In this document: positions 7,520 to 16,088 of the stretch, one piece after another
How positions within the stretch are numbered: the stretch's first letter is position 1
Layout: every line of letters starts with the position of its first letter
Assembly (NCBI RefSeq): GCF_900142535.1
Contig: NZ_FRBE01000002.1
Span: forward strand, 248,001-312,000
DNA from: Fibrobacter sp. UWEL
Lineage (GTDB): Bacteria; Fibrobacterota; Fibrobacteria; Fibrobacterales; Fibrobacteraceae
Length of the DNA stretch: 64,000 nt
Direction: 5' to 3'
Position numbers and translations under genes: made by a program
Notes under the pieces: generated by a model
What the model was told of the DNA's origin: nothing
The model's database searches: none
What the model saw: the letters and a program-made list of their open reading frames with translations, nothing else

Positions 7520-9451
7520 TTAATCGTCGGCGGCGGAAGCGCCAACTGCCTGTTCCAGAGTGGTAATGCCCTGGAGGGCCTTGGAGATACCGTCCATTCG
7601 AAGGGTAATCATTTCGCATTCCTGCATAGCGGCACGTTTGATAACGTCACCGGAAGAACGCTTAATAATCAGGTTACGCACGGATTCGTTGGGCACCAGG
7701 AATTCGTAAATACCGGCACGGCCCTTGTAACCGGAGCCATCGCACTTTTCACAGCCACGGCCGTGGAAGAACTGCATGTCCGGGGACAGGTGAAGTTCGT
7801 TGCGCATTTCTTCGGAAATTTCGAAAGGTTCCTTACAGAACTTACAGATACGGCGGACCAGTCGCTGAGCCAACACGCCCTTGATAGCGGTAGACACAAG
7901 GAAGGGTTCCAAGCCCATTTCCAGAAGACGGGGGAATGCACCAGCAGCATCGTTGGTATGGAGGGTACTGAAGACCAAGTGACCCGTCAAAGCAGCTTCG
8001 ATAGCCATTGAAGAGGTTTCCTGGTCACGCATTTCACCGATCATGATCACGTCAGGGTCCTGACGGAGCAAGGCACGAATGCCCGCGGCAAACGTAAACC
8101 CGGCCGCATTGTTGATCTGTCCCTGGTTGACGCCGTCGATATTCAATTCCACAGGGTCTTCCATGGTAGAAATGTTAATAGTACTATCAAGAATTTCACC
8201 AATAGATGCGTAAAGCGTAGTAGACTTACCGGAACCCGTAGGACCGGTCACCAGCACGATGCCGTTAGGAGCGTTAATGGCGTCGATGAACTGCTTGAGA
8301 ACTCGGGGGTCGAAGCCCATGTCCTTCAGGGGGAACTGACCGGAGTTCGGGTTCAAGATACGCATAACGATCTTTTCGCAGACGCCGCGCTTACGGAGAG
8401 AGATGGGGAAAGAAGACACACGAAGGTCAACTTCGGAACCCTTGTATCGCACCGTAAAACGACCATCCAAGGGCTTACGCTTTTCAGCAATATCCATCTT
8501 GGAAAGGAGCTTAATACGGGACAAGATCTGCGGCATCAGACGTGCCGGAATAGGAGACATGACCTGCAGGTCACCATCAATACGATAACGGAGCTTCAGG
8601 TAAGTTTCCTGAGGTTCCAGATGAATATCGGAAGCCTTACGGGCAATTGCTTCGTGAATCAGGGTGGTCACGATCTTAACGACCTGACGACCTTCTTCGT
8701 CAGAAAGTTCTTCTTCCTGGTTGCCCTGACCGCGTTCCACGGTCTCAAGTTCTTCGTTATCCTTAGAGTCGCTGATCAAATCAGCAAGAGATTCTTCTGC
8801 AGCACCGTGACCCGCAAAGATACGTTCGATTGCCTTCTTCACGTCATCGTCGGAGGCCATGACCACATCCACTTCCATCTTCACCTTGAATCGGACAGCG
8901 GTAATGGTACGCATATTGGTGGGGTCCGTCATGGCAATAGTCATCACCTGGCGTGACTGGTGGCGCTCGTCCTCAGATTTCTGGATAAACAGCGGTACCA
9001 CCTTGTACTGCTTACACAAGTCTTCGGGCAGATAGTTATAGGCCTCGGGGTCAATGTGGAAGGTATCCAGCTTGACGTAGGGAACTTCGAACTGTCTGGA
9101 AAGAATTTCAATCAGACGTTCTTCCGGCATGAATCCCAAGTCCACCAAGGTACGTCCAAGACGCTTGCCTGTGGTTTTCTGGGTTTCCAGAGCCTTGTTC
9201 AACTGTTCATCCGTGATGTAGCCCTGAGCAATGAGCATCTCACCAATACGCATCTTGGTGGTGGACTGCATCTGGACGCCCAGGATGCTAGTCAGCGTAT
9301 CTTCGCTGACCATGCCCAGGCGGACGAGAATCTTACTAAGCATAATGCCGGTACGTTTGTGTTCCGACATTGCATGAGCCAGCTGGTCTTCGTCAAGAAC
9401 GCCCTGACGCAGCAGCAACTGACCTAAGTTCATCTTCATGTTGTTTATCAT
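7520..9451 (-). CDS. pilB: Type IV pilus / type II secretion ATPase (PilB/GspE) with tandem MshEN domains
   Basis: The hexameric assembly ATPase that drives pilus extension or pseudopilus movement at the inner membrane. ATPase motifs: Walker A GPTGSGKST, Walker B DPDVIMIGEMRD, the His box around TLHTND, and a zinc site made of CKFC and CEKC. The N-terminus carries two MshEN units (c-di-GMP-binding type). The second fits the published layout exactly: a 24-residue motif starting RIGEML, a 5-residue spacer and a second 24-residue motif starting RLGRTL. The first unit is degenerate. I chose the ATG whose ATGA overlaps the thiL stop; an ATG 12 bases upstream (9463) is possible, and neither has a clear ribosome-binding site. 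No other pilus gene is in the window. Confidence 0.9.
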   Translation of the reverse strand: MINNMKMNLGQLLLRQGVLDEDQLAHAMSEHKRTGIMLSKILVRLGMVSEDTLTSILGVQMQSTTKMRIGEMLIAQGYITDEQLNKALETQKTTGKRLGRTLVDLGFMPEERLIEILSRQFEVPYVKLDTFHIDPEAYNYLPEDLCKQYKVVPLFIQKSEDERHQSRQVMTIAMTDPTNMRTITAVRFKVKMEVDVVMASDDDVKKAIERIFAGHGAAEESLADLISDSKDNEELETVERGQGNQEEELSDEEGRQVVKIVTTLIHEAIARKASDIHLEPQETYLKLRYRIDGDLQVMSPIPARLMPQILSRIKLLSKMDIAEKRKPLDGRFTVRYKGSEVDLRVSSFPISLRKRGVCEKIVMRILNPNSGQFPLKDMGFDPRVLKQFIDAINAPNGIVLVTGPTGSGKSTTLYASIGEILDSTINISTMEDPVELNIDGVNQGQINNAAGFTFAAGIRALLRQDPDVIMIGEMRDQETSSMAIEAALTGHLVFSTLHTNDAAGAFPRLLEMGLEPFLVSTAIKGVLAQRLVRRICKFCKEPFEISEEMRNELHLSPDMQFFHGRGCEKCDGSGYKGRAGIYEFLVPNESVRNLIIKRSSGDVIKRAAMQECEMITLRMDGISKALQGITTLEQAVGASAADD

Positions 9452-10437
9452 AAATGCGACCATGCCCGAGGTTCAACGGGCACCTTTTCTCCACTTCGGC
9501 AAAGCATGGAGACCTGGGCGTCGGCGGAATTTACCGTGGCCGTCCCAATCTTACACACCTTACCCAAAAGCACATTTTCCTTATCAAATATACTATCTGG
9601 CAGAGAATTGGCAAACAGGAGTTGATATTCCTCACCCCCATTTAAGGCAAATTCCAGCGGTGAAATGCCATAATATTCACTCATTTTGACCACTTCGGGG
9701 TCAATTGGCAAACTTTTTTCGTCAATTTCAATGGAAACACCGGACGAAACAGCCAAATGATTCAATTCCGAAGACAATCCATCGCTAATATCCATACAGG
9801 CGCCATACGCCTTAAGACGAGCCAGTTCTTCACCGCTATGTTCCGGAATTTTCGGAGCCAGATGGTATTCCACCAAGTCCGGAAAAAGATGACGATCTTC
9901 GGGATGGTTCATCAGCAACCAGAGTCCGGCACCGGACTTCCCCAAAGTGCCGTTTACATATAAATTATCATTCGGTTTGAGAGAGGAACGAACCAGCGGG
10001 AATTCCCCAGCCAGTTCTCCCAACAAGGTTGTAGAAAGAACGCCTTCCTCGCCGGATACAGTATCGCCACCAATGAGGGTAATACCGCGCTTGGCAAAGC
10101 CCTGGGACAGGGCATTACGGATGCGGGCCTTGATATCCTCGGACCAGTGACGGTTCACGCACAACCCCAGAAGGGCAATACGAGGACGAGCCCCCATGGA
10201 ACAGATATCGGAGACGTTCGAGACAATATGCTTTTCCACCGCCTGTTCGGGAGTGGACCAGTCCAGGCGGAAATGGGTATTTTCCACGGAAAGATCCTTG
10301 GTTACCACCCAGCCGTCAAAAATGGCAGCGTCATCCCCCACCCCGAGCCAAGTCCTTACTTTCGGAGATTTTTCCACCAAAGGAGCCGCATTCTGGAGCA
10401 GAGATTCAATAAACTGAAATTCACCAAGTTTAATCAT
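9448..10437 (-). CDS. thiL: Thiamine-monophosphate kinase
   Basis: A 329-residue ThiL, which phosphorylates thiamine monophosphate to thiamine diphosphate with ATP, the last step of cofactor synthesis in the cytoplasm. Family motifs are visible: GVGDDAAI near residues 32-39 (Mg/ATP-binding Asp pair), SVENTHFRLDW, LGLCVNRHW, LIGGDTVSG near residue 120 and MDISDGLSSELNHL near 216. Length is typical. The 3' end overlaps pilB by four bases (ATGA), so the two are translationally coupled, an odd functional pairing that is probably only positional. Confidence 0.92.
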   Translation of the reverse strand: MIKLGEFQFIESLLQNAAPLVEKSPKVRTWLGVGDDAAIFDGWVVTKDLSVENTHFRLDWSTPEQAVEKHIVSNVSDICSMGARPRIALLGLCVNRHWSEDIKARIRNALSQGFAKRGITLIGGDTVSGEEGVLSTTLLGELAGEFPLVRSSLKPNDNLYVNGTLGKSGAGLWLLMNHPEDRHLFPDLVEYHLAPKIPEHSGEELARLKAYGACMDISDGLSSELNHLAVSSGVSIEIDEKSLPIDPEVVKMSEYYGISPLEFALNGGEEYQLLFANSLPDSIFDKENVLLGKVCKIGTATVNSADAQVSMLCRSGEKVPVEPRAWSHL

Positions 10438-10475
10438 GACAATGAAAAATTAAAAAAACAGCCATAATCTCTAGT

Positions 10476-10510
10476 CCCTAGACCCTATACCCTATACCCT
10501 ATACCCTAAT
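10476..10510. repeat. Tandem 7-bp repeat, CCCTANN x5
   Basis: Five consecutive 7-base units: CCCTAGA, CCCTATA three times, then CCCTAAT. It lies in the 93-base gap between divergent thiL and the small receiver-like gene. It resembles simple telomeric repeats by chance only; copy-number change could alter promoter spacing. Confidence 0.85.
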
Positions 10511-10530
10511 CTTTTTTAAATTTGACATAT

Positions 10531-10962
10531 ATGGGACACATCTTCTTTATATCCCCTTCCGCACCGGGCAGTTTGGACCGGTTGTGCCAATGGACATTCC
10601 GTTGGCTTTTGGAGCATGGGGACATGGCAGAAGATTCCACACTCTATACATGCAACTCTATCGAGGATGCCACCAACCTGCTGGAAAGCGCCCTGATTAT
10701 CGGGCAGTCCCCCGCATTGATTATCCTGGACCATTCAGACAAGCCTAGAGAAGAAAACCTGAAGTTCAGCAAGCTTCTCCATGACGGTATTCCTGAATCC
10801 TGGATTGTGGAACTGGTTCCCGAGGACATGCCCCTGCCCAAGGACGAAAGCGGAATCTTCTGGATCCGTCGTCCATTAAGTGAAGAAGAATGGGCAGCAA
10901 CCCTGCAGCAAGTTCTTTTACGTAACGGCTCCCCCCAATGGGCCGCCGGCAACGAAATTTAA
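10531..10962 (+). CDS. Small degenerate receiver-like protein
   Basis: A 143-residue cytoplasmic protein. It has the alternating pattern of a response-regulator receiver: an opening hydrophobic strand (HIFFIS), a central strand ending in Asp (ALIILDHSD, Asp at about residue 67) and a late strand followed by RRP (GIFWIRRPLSEEEW) where a receiver has Lys-Pro. The acidic pocket at the start of the domain is missing and the Lys is replaced by Arg, so if it is a receiver it is probably not phosphorylated normally. The assignment is an inference from pattern. The start chosen is the first ATG; an in-frame TTG nine bases upstream has no better support. It precedes the TIM-barrel gene by 19 bases. 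Confidence 0.55.
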   Translation: MGHIFFISPSAPGSLDRLCQWTFRWLLEHGDMAEDSTLYTCNSIEDATNLLESALIIGQSPALIILDHSDKPREENLKFSKLLHDGIPESWIVELVPEDMPLPKDESGIFWIRRPLSEEEWAATLQQVLLRNGSPQWAAGNEI

Positions 10963-10981
10963 TTAGCCCAAGAGCTCTCCT

Positions 10982-11971
10982 ATGGCAAAAGTGAAAATTC
11001 GAGGCGTAAGCTATTTTGGCGTACGCAACCCCAAGCACGTTCTTTCCGACATGGCGAAAATTGAGGAAAAAGGTTTTAACGCCGTATTGCACACCTGGAG
11101 TGAAGAAGACCAGCAATACTACTACGGCACCATGAAGGACATCGTGGACGGTTCCGCCGCTCTTGGCTTAAAGGTGTACGTCAATCCCTGGGGCGTTGGA
11201 CGCGTATTCGGCGGAGAGGCCTACTCGGAACTTACCGCCCGTGATCATGACATGTGCCAGATTGGCGTGGACGGAAACCCCAAGGTGGCCGCCTGCCCCA
11301 ACCATCCTCGCTTTCGCGAATACATGCACAAGTGGATTGAGACCGTCTGCAACACCGCAGTTGACACCATCTTCTGGGACGAGCCCCACTTCTACTTCGA
11401 GAAGGGCGGTTTGGAAAAATGGAGCTGTCGCTGCGAAACCTGCAAGAAGAAATTCCAGGAACGTTTCAACAACGAGATGCCTTCCCTGCTGACCGACGAC
11501 GTGAAGGAATTCCGCGAGGACAGTCTCATCGACTTCCTGAAGGAAATGACGGAAAACGTCCACGCCCGTGGCAAACGCAACTGCGTCTGCATGCTTCCCC
11601 CTTGGTTCCCCGCAGGACTGGACGACTGGGAAAAGATTGCCCGTCTGGAAAGTGTGGATGAAATTGCCAGCGACCCCTACTGGGAACGTGGCGCAACAGA
11701 AGAATGGGTCCGCGAAAAATATGCAGAAACCGCAGTGAAGTTGACGGAAGCGGCCGCCAGATACGGTAAGGCAGTCCAGATGTGGATCAAGGCCTACCAG
11801 ATTGAAGCAGGCCGAGAGAAGGATCTGACCGTCGCTACCGAAGAAAGCATCAAGGCGGGCATCGACAACATCTTCGCCTGGAGTTACAAAGGTACGGAAA
11901 CCTTGACCTGGCTGAAGTCCGACGATCCCATCACCACCCAGATGGCGTTTGAATCCGCCCTCGGATTATAG
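10982..11971 (+). CDS. TIM-barrel glycoside-hydrolase-like protein
   Basis: A 329-residue protein without signal peptide that reads like a complete (beta/alpha)8 barrel: GFNAVLHTWSEED, LGLKVYVNPWGVGRVF, DTIFWDEPHFYF, VDEIASDPYW and GIDNIFAWSYKG are regularly spaced strand ends. The Asp-Glu of WDEP could be a catalytic pair, as in hypothetical glycosidase families. A Cys cluster, CRCETC, follows directly and could bind metal. I do not recognise a numbered GH family. It overlaps the convergent M32 carboxypeptidase gene by 6 bases at its 3' end. The substrate is unknown. Confidence 0.6.
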   Translation: MAKVKIRGVSYFGVRNPKHVLSDMAKIEEKGFNAVLHTWSEEDQQYYYGTMKDIVDGSAALGLKVYVNPWGVGRVFGGEAYSELTARDHDMCQIGVDGNPKVAACPNHPRFREYMHKWIETVCNTAVDTIFWDEPHFYFEKGGLEKWSCRCETCKKKFQERFNNEMPSLLTDDVKEFREDSLIDFLKEMTENVHARGKRNCVCMLPPWFPAGLDDWEKIARLESVDEIASDPYWERGATEEWVREKYAETAVKLTEAAARYGKAVQMWIKAYQIEAGREKDLTVATEESIKAGIDNIFAWSYKGTETLTWLKSDDPITTQMAFESALGL

Positions 11972-13478
11972 ACCGTAGATTTCGCCGTACTTGGCTTCCA
12001 GATAATCCAGGAAGTCCTTGGGAGTGAAATCCCGGCCCGTAATGTTCTTGATCCAGGTCTTGGGGGCTTCACGATCTGCACGAGCCCACACATTCTTTTT
12101 CATCCAGCCATTGATGGTAGCGAAATCACCGGAGCGCACAGCAGCCTTCAGGTCAAACTCGCTGGCCATCTTATTGTAATACATGGCATTGTACATGTTA
12201 CCCAAGGCGTATGTGGGAAAATACCCGAAGCCGCTGGTCCAGTGAATATCCTGTAGGATACCTTCCGCATCATGAGCGGGTGTAATTCCCAGATATTCGG
12301 AATACTTTTCATTCCACAGCTTGGGAAGTGAAGCAATGTCACATCCGGAACCATTCACGATCATCTTTTCAATTTCATAACGAATGATAATGTGGAAGGT
12401 ATAGGTAAACTCATCCGCTTCCGTACGAATCAGGCTCGGTGTTACCGTATTCATGGATTCGTAGAATTCCTGTTCAGATACACCTTCAAACACATTGGGG
12501 AACAACTCGCAGCACTTTGGATAAATTAAGGCGATGAATTCGCGACTGCGGCCAATGCGGTTCTCGTAGAAACGGCTTGTACTTTCGTGCATGCCCATCG
12601 TCTTGTTGAATTCAATATAATGGCTGTAGTTTTCCGCCGGCTGGTTCTGTTCGAAAAGGGCGTGGCCCCCTTCGTGAATAATGCTGAACATGCTGGAATA
12701 GAACGCGTCGGGATAGTAATGAGTGGTCACGCGGGTATCATTCTTTCCCATCTCGATGGTAAAGGGATGTTCCGTGGTAGCGAAAGCCCCGCGATTGAAA
12801 TCGAAGCCCATGGTATCCAGCAGGTACTGGGCGCAAGCTTTTTGAGATTCATCGGAAACAGGACGGCTGAGAAAATCCGTACGGATTTTCTTCTTGCTGG
12901 ACATGATCTTCTTTAAGAGCGGAACCAGGCGTTCCTTACATTCGTTAAAGGTATCGTCCAGATCCTGGCTGGTCAATTCACGTTCATAGCCGTCAAAGAT
13001 GGTATCATAGGGTGTAGCCTTGCGATTCTCGTGAAGGTTGGCTTCGCGGATTTGCACATCACGAACCTCCCCCAGGCTTTTGGAGAAAATACTGAAGTCC
13101 TTCTTGGATTTGGCCTCTCGCCAATTCACGTACGCCCGATTGTACACCAGGGAACGTTCATGCTGCATTTCGGGAGTGATATTCTTTTCCTTGGCGAAAT
13201 CACGATGGAGGGATTCAGCCAGAGCCACATCAAATTCATCAGTCAGTTCATCCTTGTGGTCGTAAATATACAGGCAGGCTTCCATATAGGCAGGATCTTT
13301 CTGGAGGATAAAGGCCTTGTTGCTGAGGAAGGCATCCACTTCTCCCTGGGCTTCTACGCCCCCCCTTAGGGCAAACCGTCTGTTGGTCAAAATTAAGGAC
13401 AGAAGATGCATGATTGTACATGCGGACTTCGGAAAGGGTCTTCTTTACAAGATCAAGAGAATCAGAAAGCTTAGACAT
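11966..13478 (-). CDS. M32 (Taq-family) carboxypeptidase, interrupted by a frameshift
   Basis: A zinc metallocarboxypeptidase of family M32, which removes C-terminal residues from peptides. The zinc motif HEGGH is present in IIHEGGHALFEQN. The gene is split into two frames. The first 40 or so residues (start MSKLSDSLDL, through FDQQTVCPKGG) are in one frame, and everything from VEAQGEVDAFL onward is in another. The join falls in a run of seven G on the coding strand (C run at 13360-13366); six G would restore one continuous frame matching the family's N-terminus (WDQ...PPGG.AE). So this is either a real one-base insertion, a slippage-variable tract, or an assembly error. AAAAGG lies upstream of the ATG at 13478. 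Confidence 0.85.
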
Positions 13479-13535
13479 TAAAAAACCTTTTGTAACAAGG
13501 AATGTAAATCAAACCTTTAGAATTTATAAAAACGA

Positions 13536-13567
13536 CAAAAAATGAAAAGCCCAGGCGGAGTCTGGGA
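13536..13567 (-). terminator. Rho-independent terminator for the small membrane gene
   Basis: Read on the minus strand, CCCAG pairs with CTGGG around a 7-base loop and is followed by CTTTTCATTTTTT. It lies about 70 bases after the stop of the 90-residue membrane protein gene. Confidence 0.65.
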
Positions 13568-13635
13568 CATCTCAAAACTTGTTTTGCAAATTGTATGCCA
13601 ATGAATTTGCCCCTCGGCTGCTACGCTCGGGGACC

Positions 13636-13908
13636 TTATTGTTTTTCTTCTTCGGCAGCCACCTTTTCAGCAGCTTTCTTGGCTTGTTCCTGGAGTTCCT
13701 TCAGTTCCTGCCAGGTAGACTTGGTCTCCCCTTCCGTTTCCTTGGTATTGAACAGCACACAGAGGAGAGCAAACACAGCCATATAGAAACCGATGGCAGC
13801 AAGGGCTCCCAGCAGGTCATGACCGGAATAAGCAGCCACCTTCTGGTATACTACAACAGAGAAACCGGTAGAAATCAGGAACAGAATTGCAGGGAGTTTC
13901 TTTTTCAT
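13636..13908 (-). CDS. Small two-helix membrane protein with charged coiled tail
   Basis: A 90-residue protein with two hydrophobic segments (about residues 5-21, and 35-55 including AIGFYMAVFALLCVLF), followed by a Glu/Lys/Ala-rich helical tail that is probably a short coiled coil in the cytoplasm. No family is recognised. I prefer the ATG giving MKKKLPAI because it begins the first hydrophobic helix with a basic cap; an ATG five codons upstream is possible. It follows the pectate lyase gene by 17 bases on the same strand and may be the last gene of that operon. Confidence 0.55.
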   Translation of the reverse strand: MKKKLPAILFLISTGFSVVVYQKVAAYSGHDLLGALAAIGFYMAVFALLCVLFNTKETEGETKSTWQELKELQEQAKKAAEKVAAEEEKQ

Positions 13909-13925
13909 AGCACAATAATACAAAA

Positions 13926-16088
13926 TTATCGTGGGCCCGCATTTTTCTTGATACGACCAGCCAAACCTGCATCCGGTTCTTCCGCCACGTATTCATAAGA
14001 GGGCTTGTATCCGTTAGCTTCGCCTATCAGGTCCTTGCCTCCCGCCGTATACCAGTTGCCCGTCATTTTCACGAAGCCAACGGTAGTATCCACAGGAGAA
14101 TCATCTTCCCACAGGCGATAGAGGGAAACAACCTCATCCTTATTGAAGATATTCTTTTCAATGAAACAGCGGGCTGAATCCGTACATTCCACGCCATAAT
14201 GGCCTACATCATTAAAGTAGTTGTTATAGGCATGAAGCATACCACCACGAGCAAATACACCAGAAACGGTCATATTGCTAAAATAGTTGTGATGCATGGT
14301 CATAGTCTGGAAAGTTTCCTTGAACAAGTCCGGTTCAATGCCAAAGAGAATTCCCGTTTCCGCATTTTCAAATCGAGACCAGGAGACGGTCACGTCATAG
14401 GAACCGCGCTTCATATCCAGCTGGTAAATGGGATATTCGTCAAAGGTACAATGGTCAATCCAGATGGTATTGGTAATGTTATGAAGGGAAACTGCACGAC
14501 GGCTAGAAGAATCCTTCTCATATATGGACGGTGCAGAGAACGTGATATTTTCAAAAATCACATTTTCCGTTACATCCGTCATGATGCCGGTACCAGTAAG
14601 GCGAACATCACGACCACGGCCATCAAAAGTCTTATTGGACTTGATACGGAGCGGGCTACTCAGATGGTAAACGCCACTCTTTTCAAAAAGAATCCATGCG
14701 GCAGTATCCCGGGAAGCACAGTCACGGAGAGATCCTTCAGCGATTACGGCCTTGGTTGCCACGTTTCCTAAGGAATCCACATTCGTAGAATCATCCACAA
14801 TGATGAAATCATCCATAGTGGTCACACGGCAAATCACACCGCCCTTACCACCTGTGACATTTGCAGCATAACCATCAGCCTGAGCCAGCAACGCCTCATG
14901 TTCGGACCAGTCTTCGGGATAAGTGGTGTACTCAGAATTACCGGTTGCCACATCCTTCAGGGTCTTTTCAGTGATTCCGCCCAGGAATACATCATCCAGG
15001 AACAGGGTATCACCGTCGCTCACCTGGAAATCAATGCGGGTAACCCTGAAATTTTTCTTGTCAGCCTTACCGAAGGTTTTCATATCCGCAAGGGCAATGG
15101 CGTAGCCCTTCCAGACCTTGCTCAATTCAACGTCAATGGCCAAGCCGCTTTCGGATTCATCATCCACCTTTCCATAGGCCAGAGCTACATGAAGCTTGCC
15201 TGTACCGCGGGCAGAGAACATCAAGGTGTCCAGAGAAGGCAGGGCGTAAGCGGAGTCATAAAGGCCCAGCAAGAATCCTAGACGATCCGTAGTGCGGGCG
15301 CAACCACCAGAGGCGCAGCCCTTCTTACCCGCATAGGCACTGGCAAGAGTCTTATCCCAGAGTGGCAGAATATTCTTTCCATCCTTATCCAGAGCATACC
15401 ACCAGCCATCGCCAAGAATTTCACCCGTTGCAGAAATTCCGCTAAAGCTTTCGAAGTCTTCTACAGCGAATCCACGAGGTTCACCCAGGCTGACTGCGGG
15501 AACCGTAGAACCTGCAGATGCGGAAACTTCAATCACACCGCGGTTGGAAAGACTTTCGATACGCAGGCCAAAATCACCTGCGGGGAGCGAGTCAATAACG
15601 AAATGACCGGCGCTATCGGGAACCACATAGCGATCCACGCCAGCAATACGGACTACAGAAGGTCCCTGACCCGCAGAGACATAGCCTTCAATGGTCGTCA
15701 ATTCCGTTAGCTCCATGGATTGATCCACAGCACCAGCGGAGTCCTTCGTCACATAGGCGATGGCACCTACAGCCTCTTCATCTCGAGTGCGACGAGCTTC
15801 CACCACATAGGAACCTGCAGCCACATCCTTAAATTCTACACGGCCGTCATCGTCAGCCAAAGTCCACTCTACGTCCTTTTCGCCATCAGACAGATAGCTG
15901 TCGGCAAGCATACGGACTCGAGCCAGAGAAGCGGGGGTTCCATCAGCCAAATGAACCTGCAGGGCAATGGTAGATTCCGCCTCGGTACCACCGGCAACAT
16001 CCTTCTTGTCGGCGCAGGACGTAAGGCCCAGAAGTGCGGCTACAGAAACGGGCAACGCACGATACAGAAAGAAACGCAAACTAGTCAT
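13926..16088 (-). CDS. Pectate lyase family 1-like outer-membrane lipoprotein
   Basis: A 720-residue protein with a lipobox (LTSC, Cys at residue 25, followed by Ala) that predicts an outer-membrane lipoprotein. Next come Ig/carboxypeptidase-regulatory-like beta domains (about residues 40-185), a beta-sandwich that may bind carbohydrate (about 190-400), and a C-terminal right-handed beta-helix of the PL1 type: LRIKSNKTFDGRG, DVTENVIFENITF, NTIWIDHCTFDEY and TMTMHHNYFSNM. The IWIDHCTF and HHNYF pattern is typical of pectate lyases, which cleave polygalacturonate by beta-elimination. The start is set by AGGAGG six bases upstream of the ATG. The gene overlaps the TIGR02147 stop by 8 bases, so the regulator and lyase are coupled. 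Confidence 0.85.
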   Translation of the reverse strand: MTSLRFFLYRALPVSVAALLGLTSCADKKDVAGGTEAESTIALQVHLADGTPASLARVRMLADSYLSDGEKDVEWTLADDDGRVEFKDVAAGSYVVEARRTRDEEAVGAIAYVTKDSAGAVDQSMELTELTTIEGYVSAGQGPSVVRIAGVDRYVVPDSAGHFVIDSLPAGDFGLRIESLSNRGVIEVSASAGSTVPAVSLGEPRGFAVEDFESFSGISATGEILGDGWWYALDKDGKNILPLWDKTLASAYAGKKGCASGGCARTTDRLGFLLGLYDSAYALPSLDTLMFSARGTGKLHVALAYGKVDDESESGLAIDVELSKVWKGYAIALADMKTFGKADKKNFRVTRIDFQVSDGDTLFLDDVFLGGITEKTLKDVATGNSEYTTYPEDWSEHEALLAQADGYAANVTGGKGGVICRVTTMDDFIIVDDSTNVDSLGNVATKAVIAEGSLRDCASRDTAAWILFEKSGVYHLSSPLRIKSNKTFDGRGRDVRLTGTGIMTDVTENVIFENITFSAPSIYEKDSSSRRAVSLHNITNTIWIDHCTFDEYPIYQLDMKRGSYDVTVSWSRFENAETGILFGIEPDLFKETFQTMTMHHNYFSNMTVSGVFARGGMLHAYNNYFNDVGHYGVECTDSARCFIEKNIFNKDEVVSLYRLWEDDSPVDTTVGFVKMTGNWYTAGGKDLIGEANGYKPSYEYVAEEPDAGLAGRIKKNAGPR

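Noticed and set aside
10476-10510. Telomere-like repeat suggesting a linear replicon end
   Set aside because: Only five units, internal, with genes continuing on both sides; it is a simple tandem repeat.
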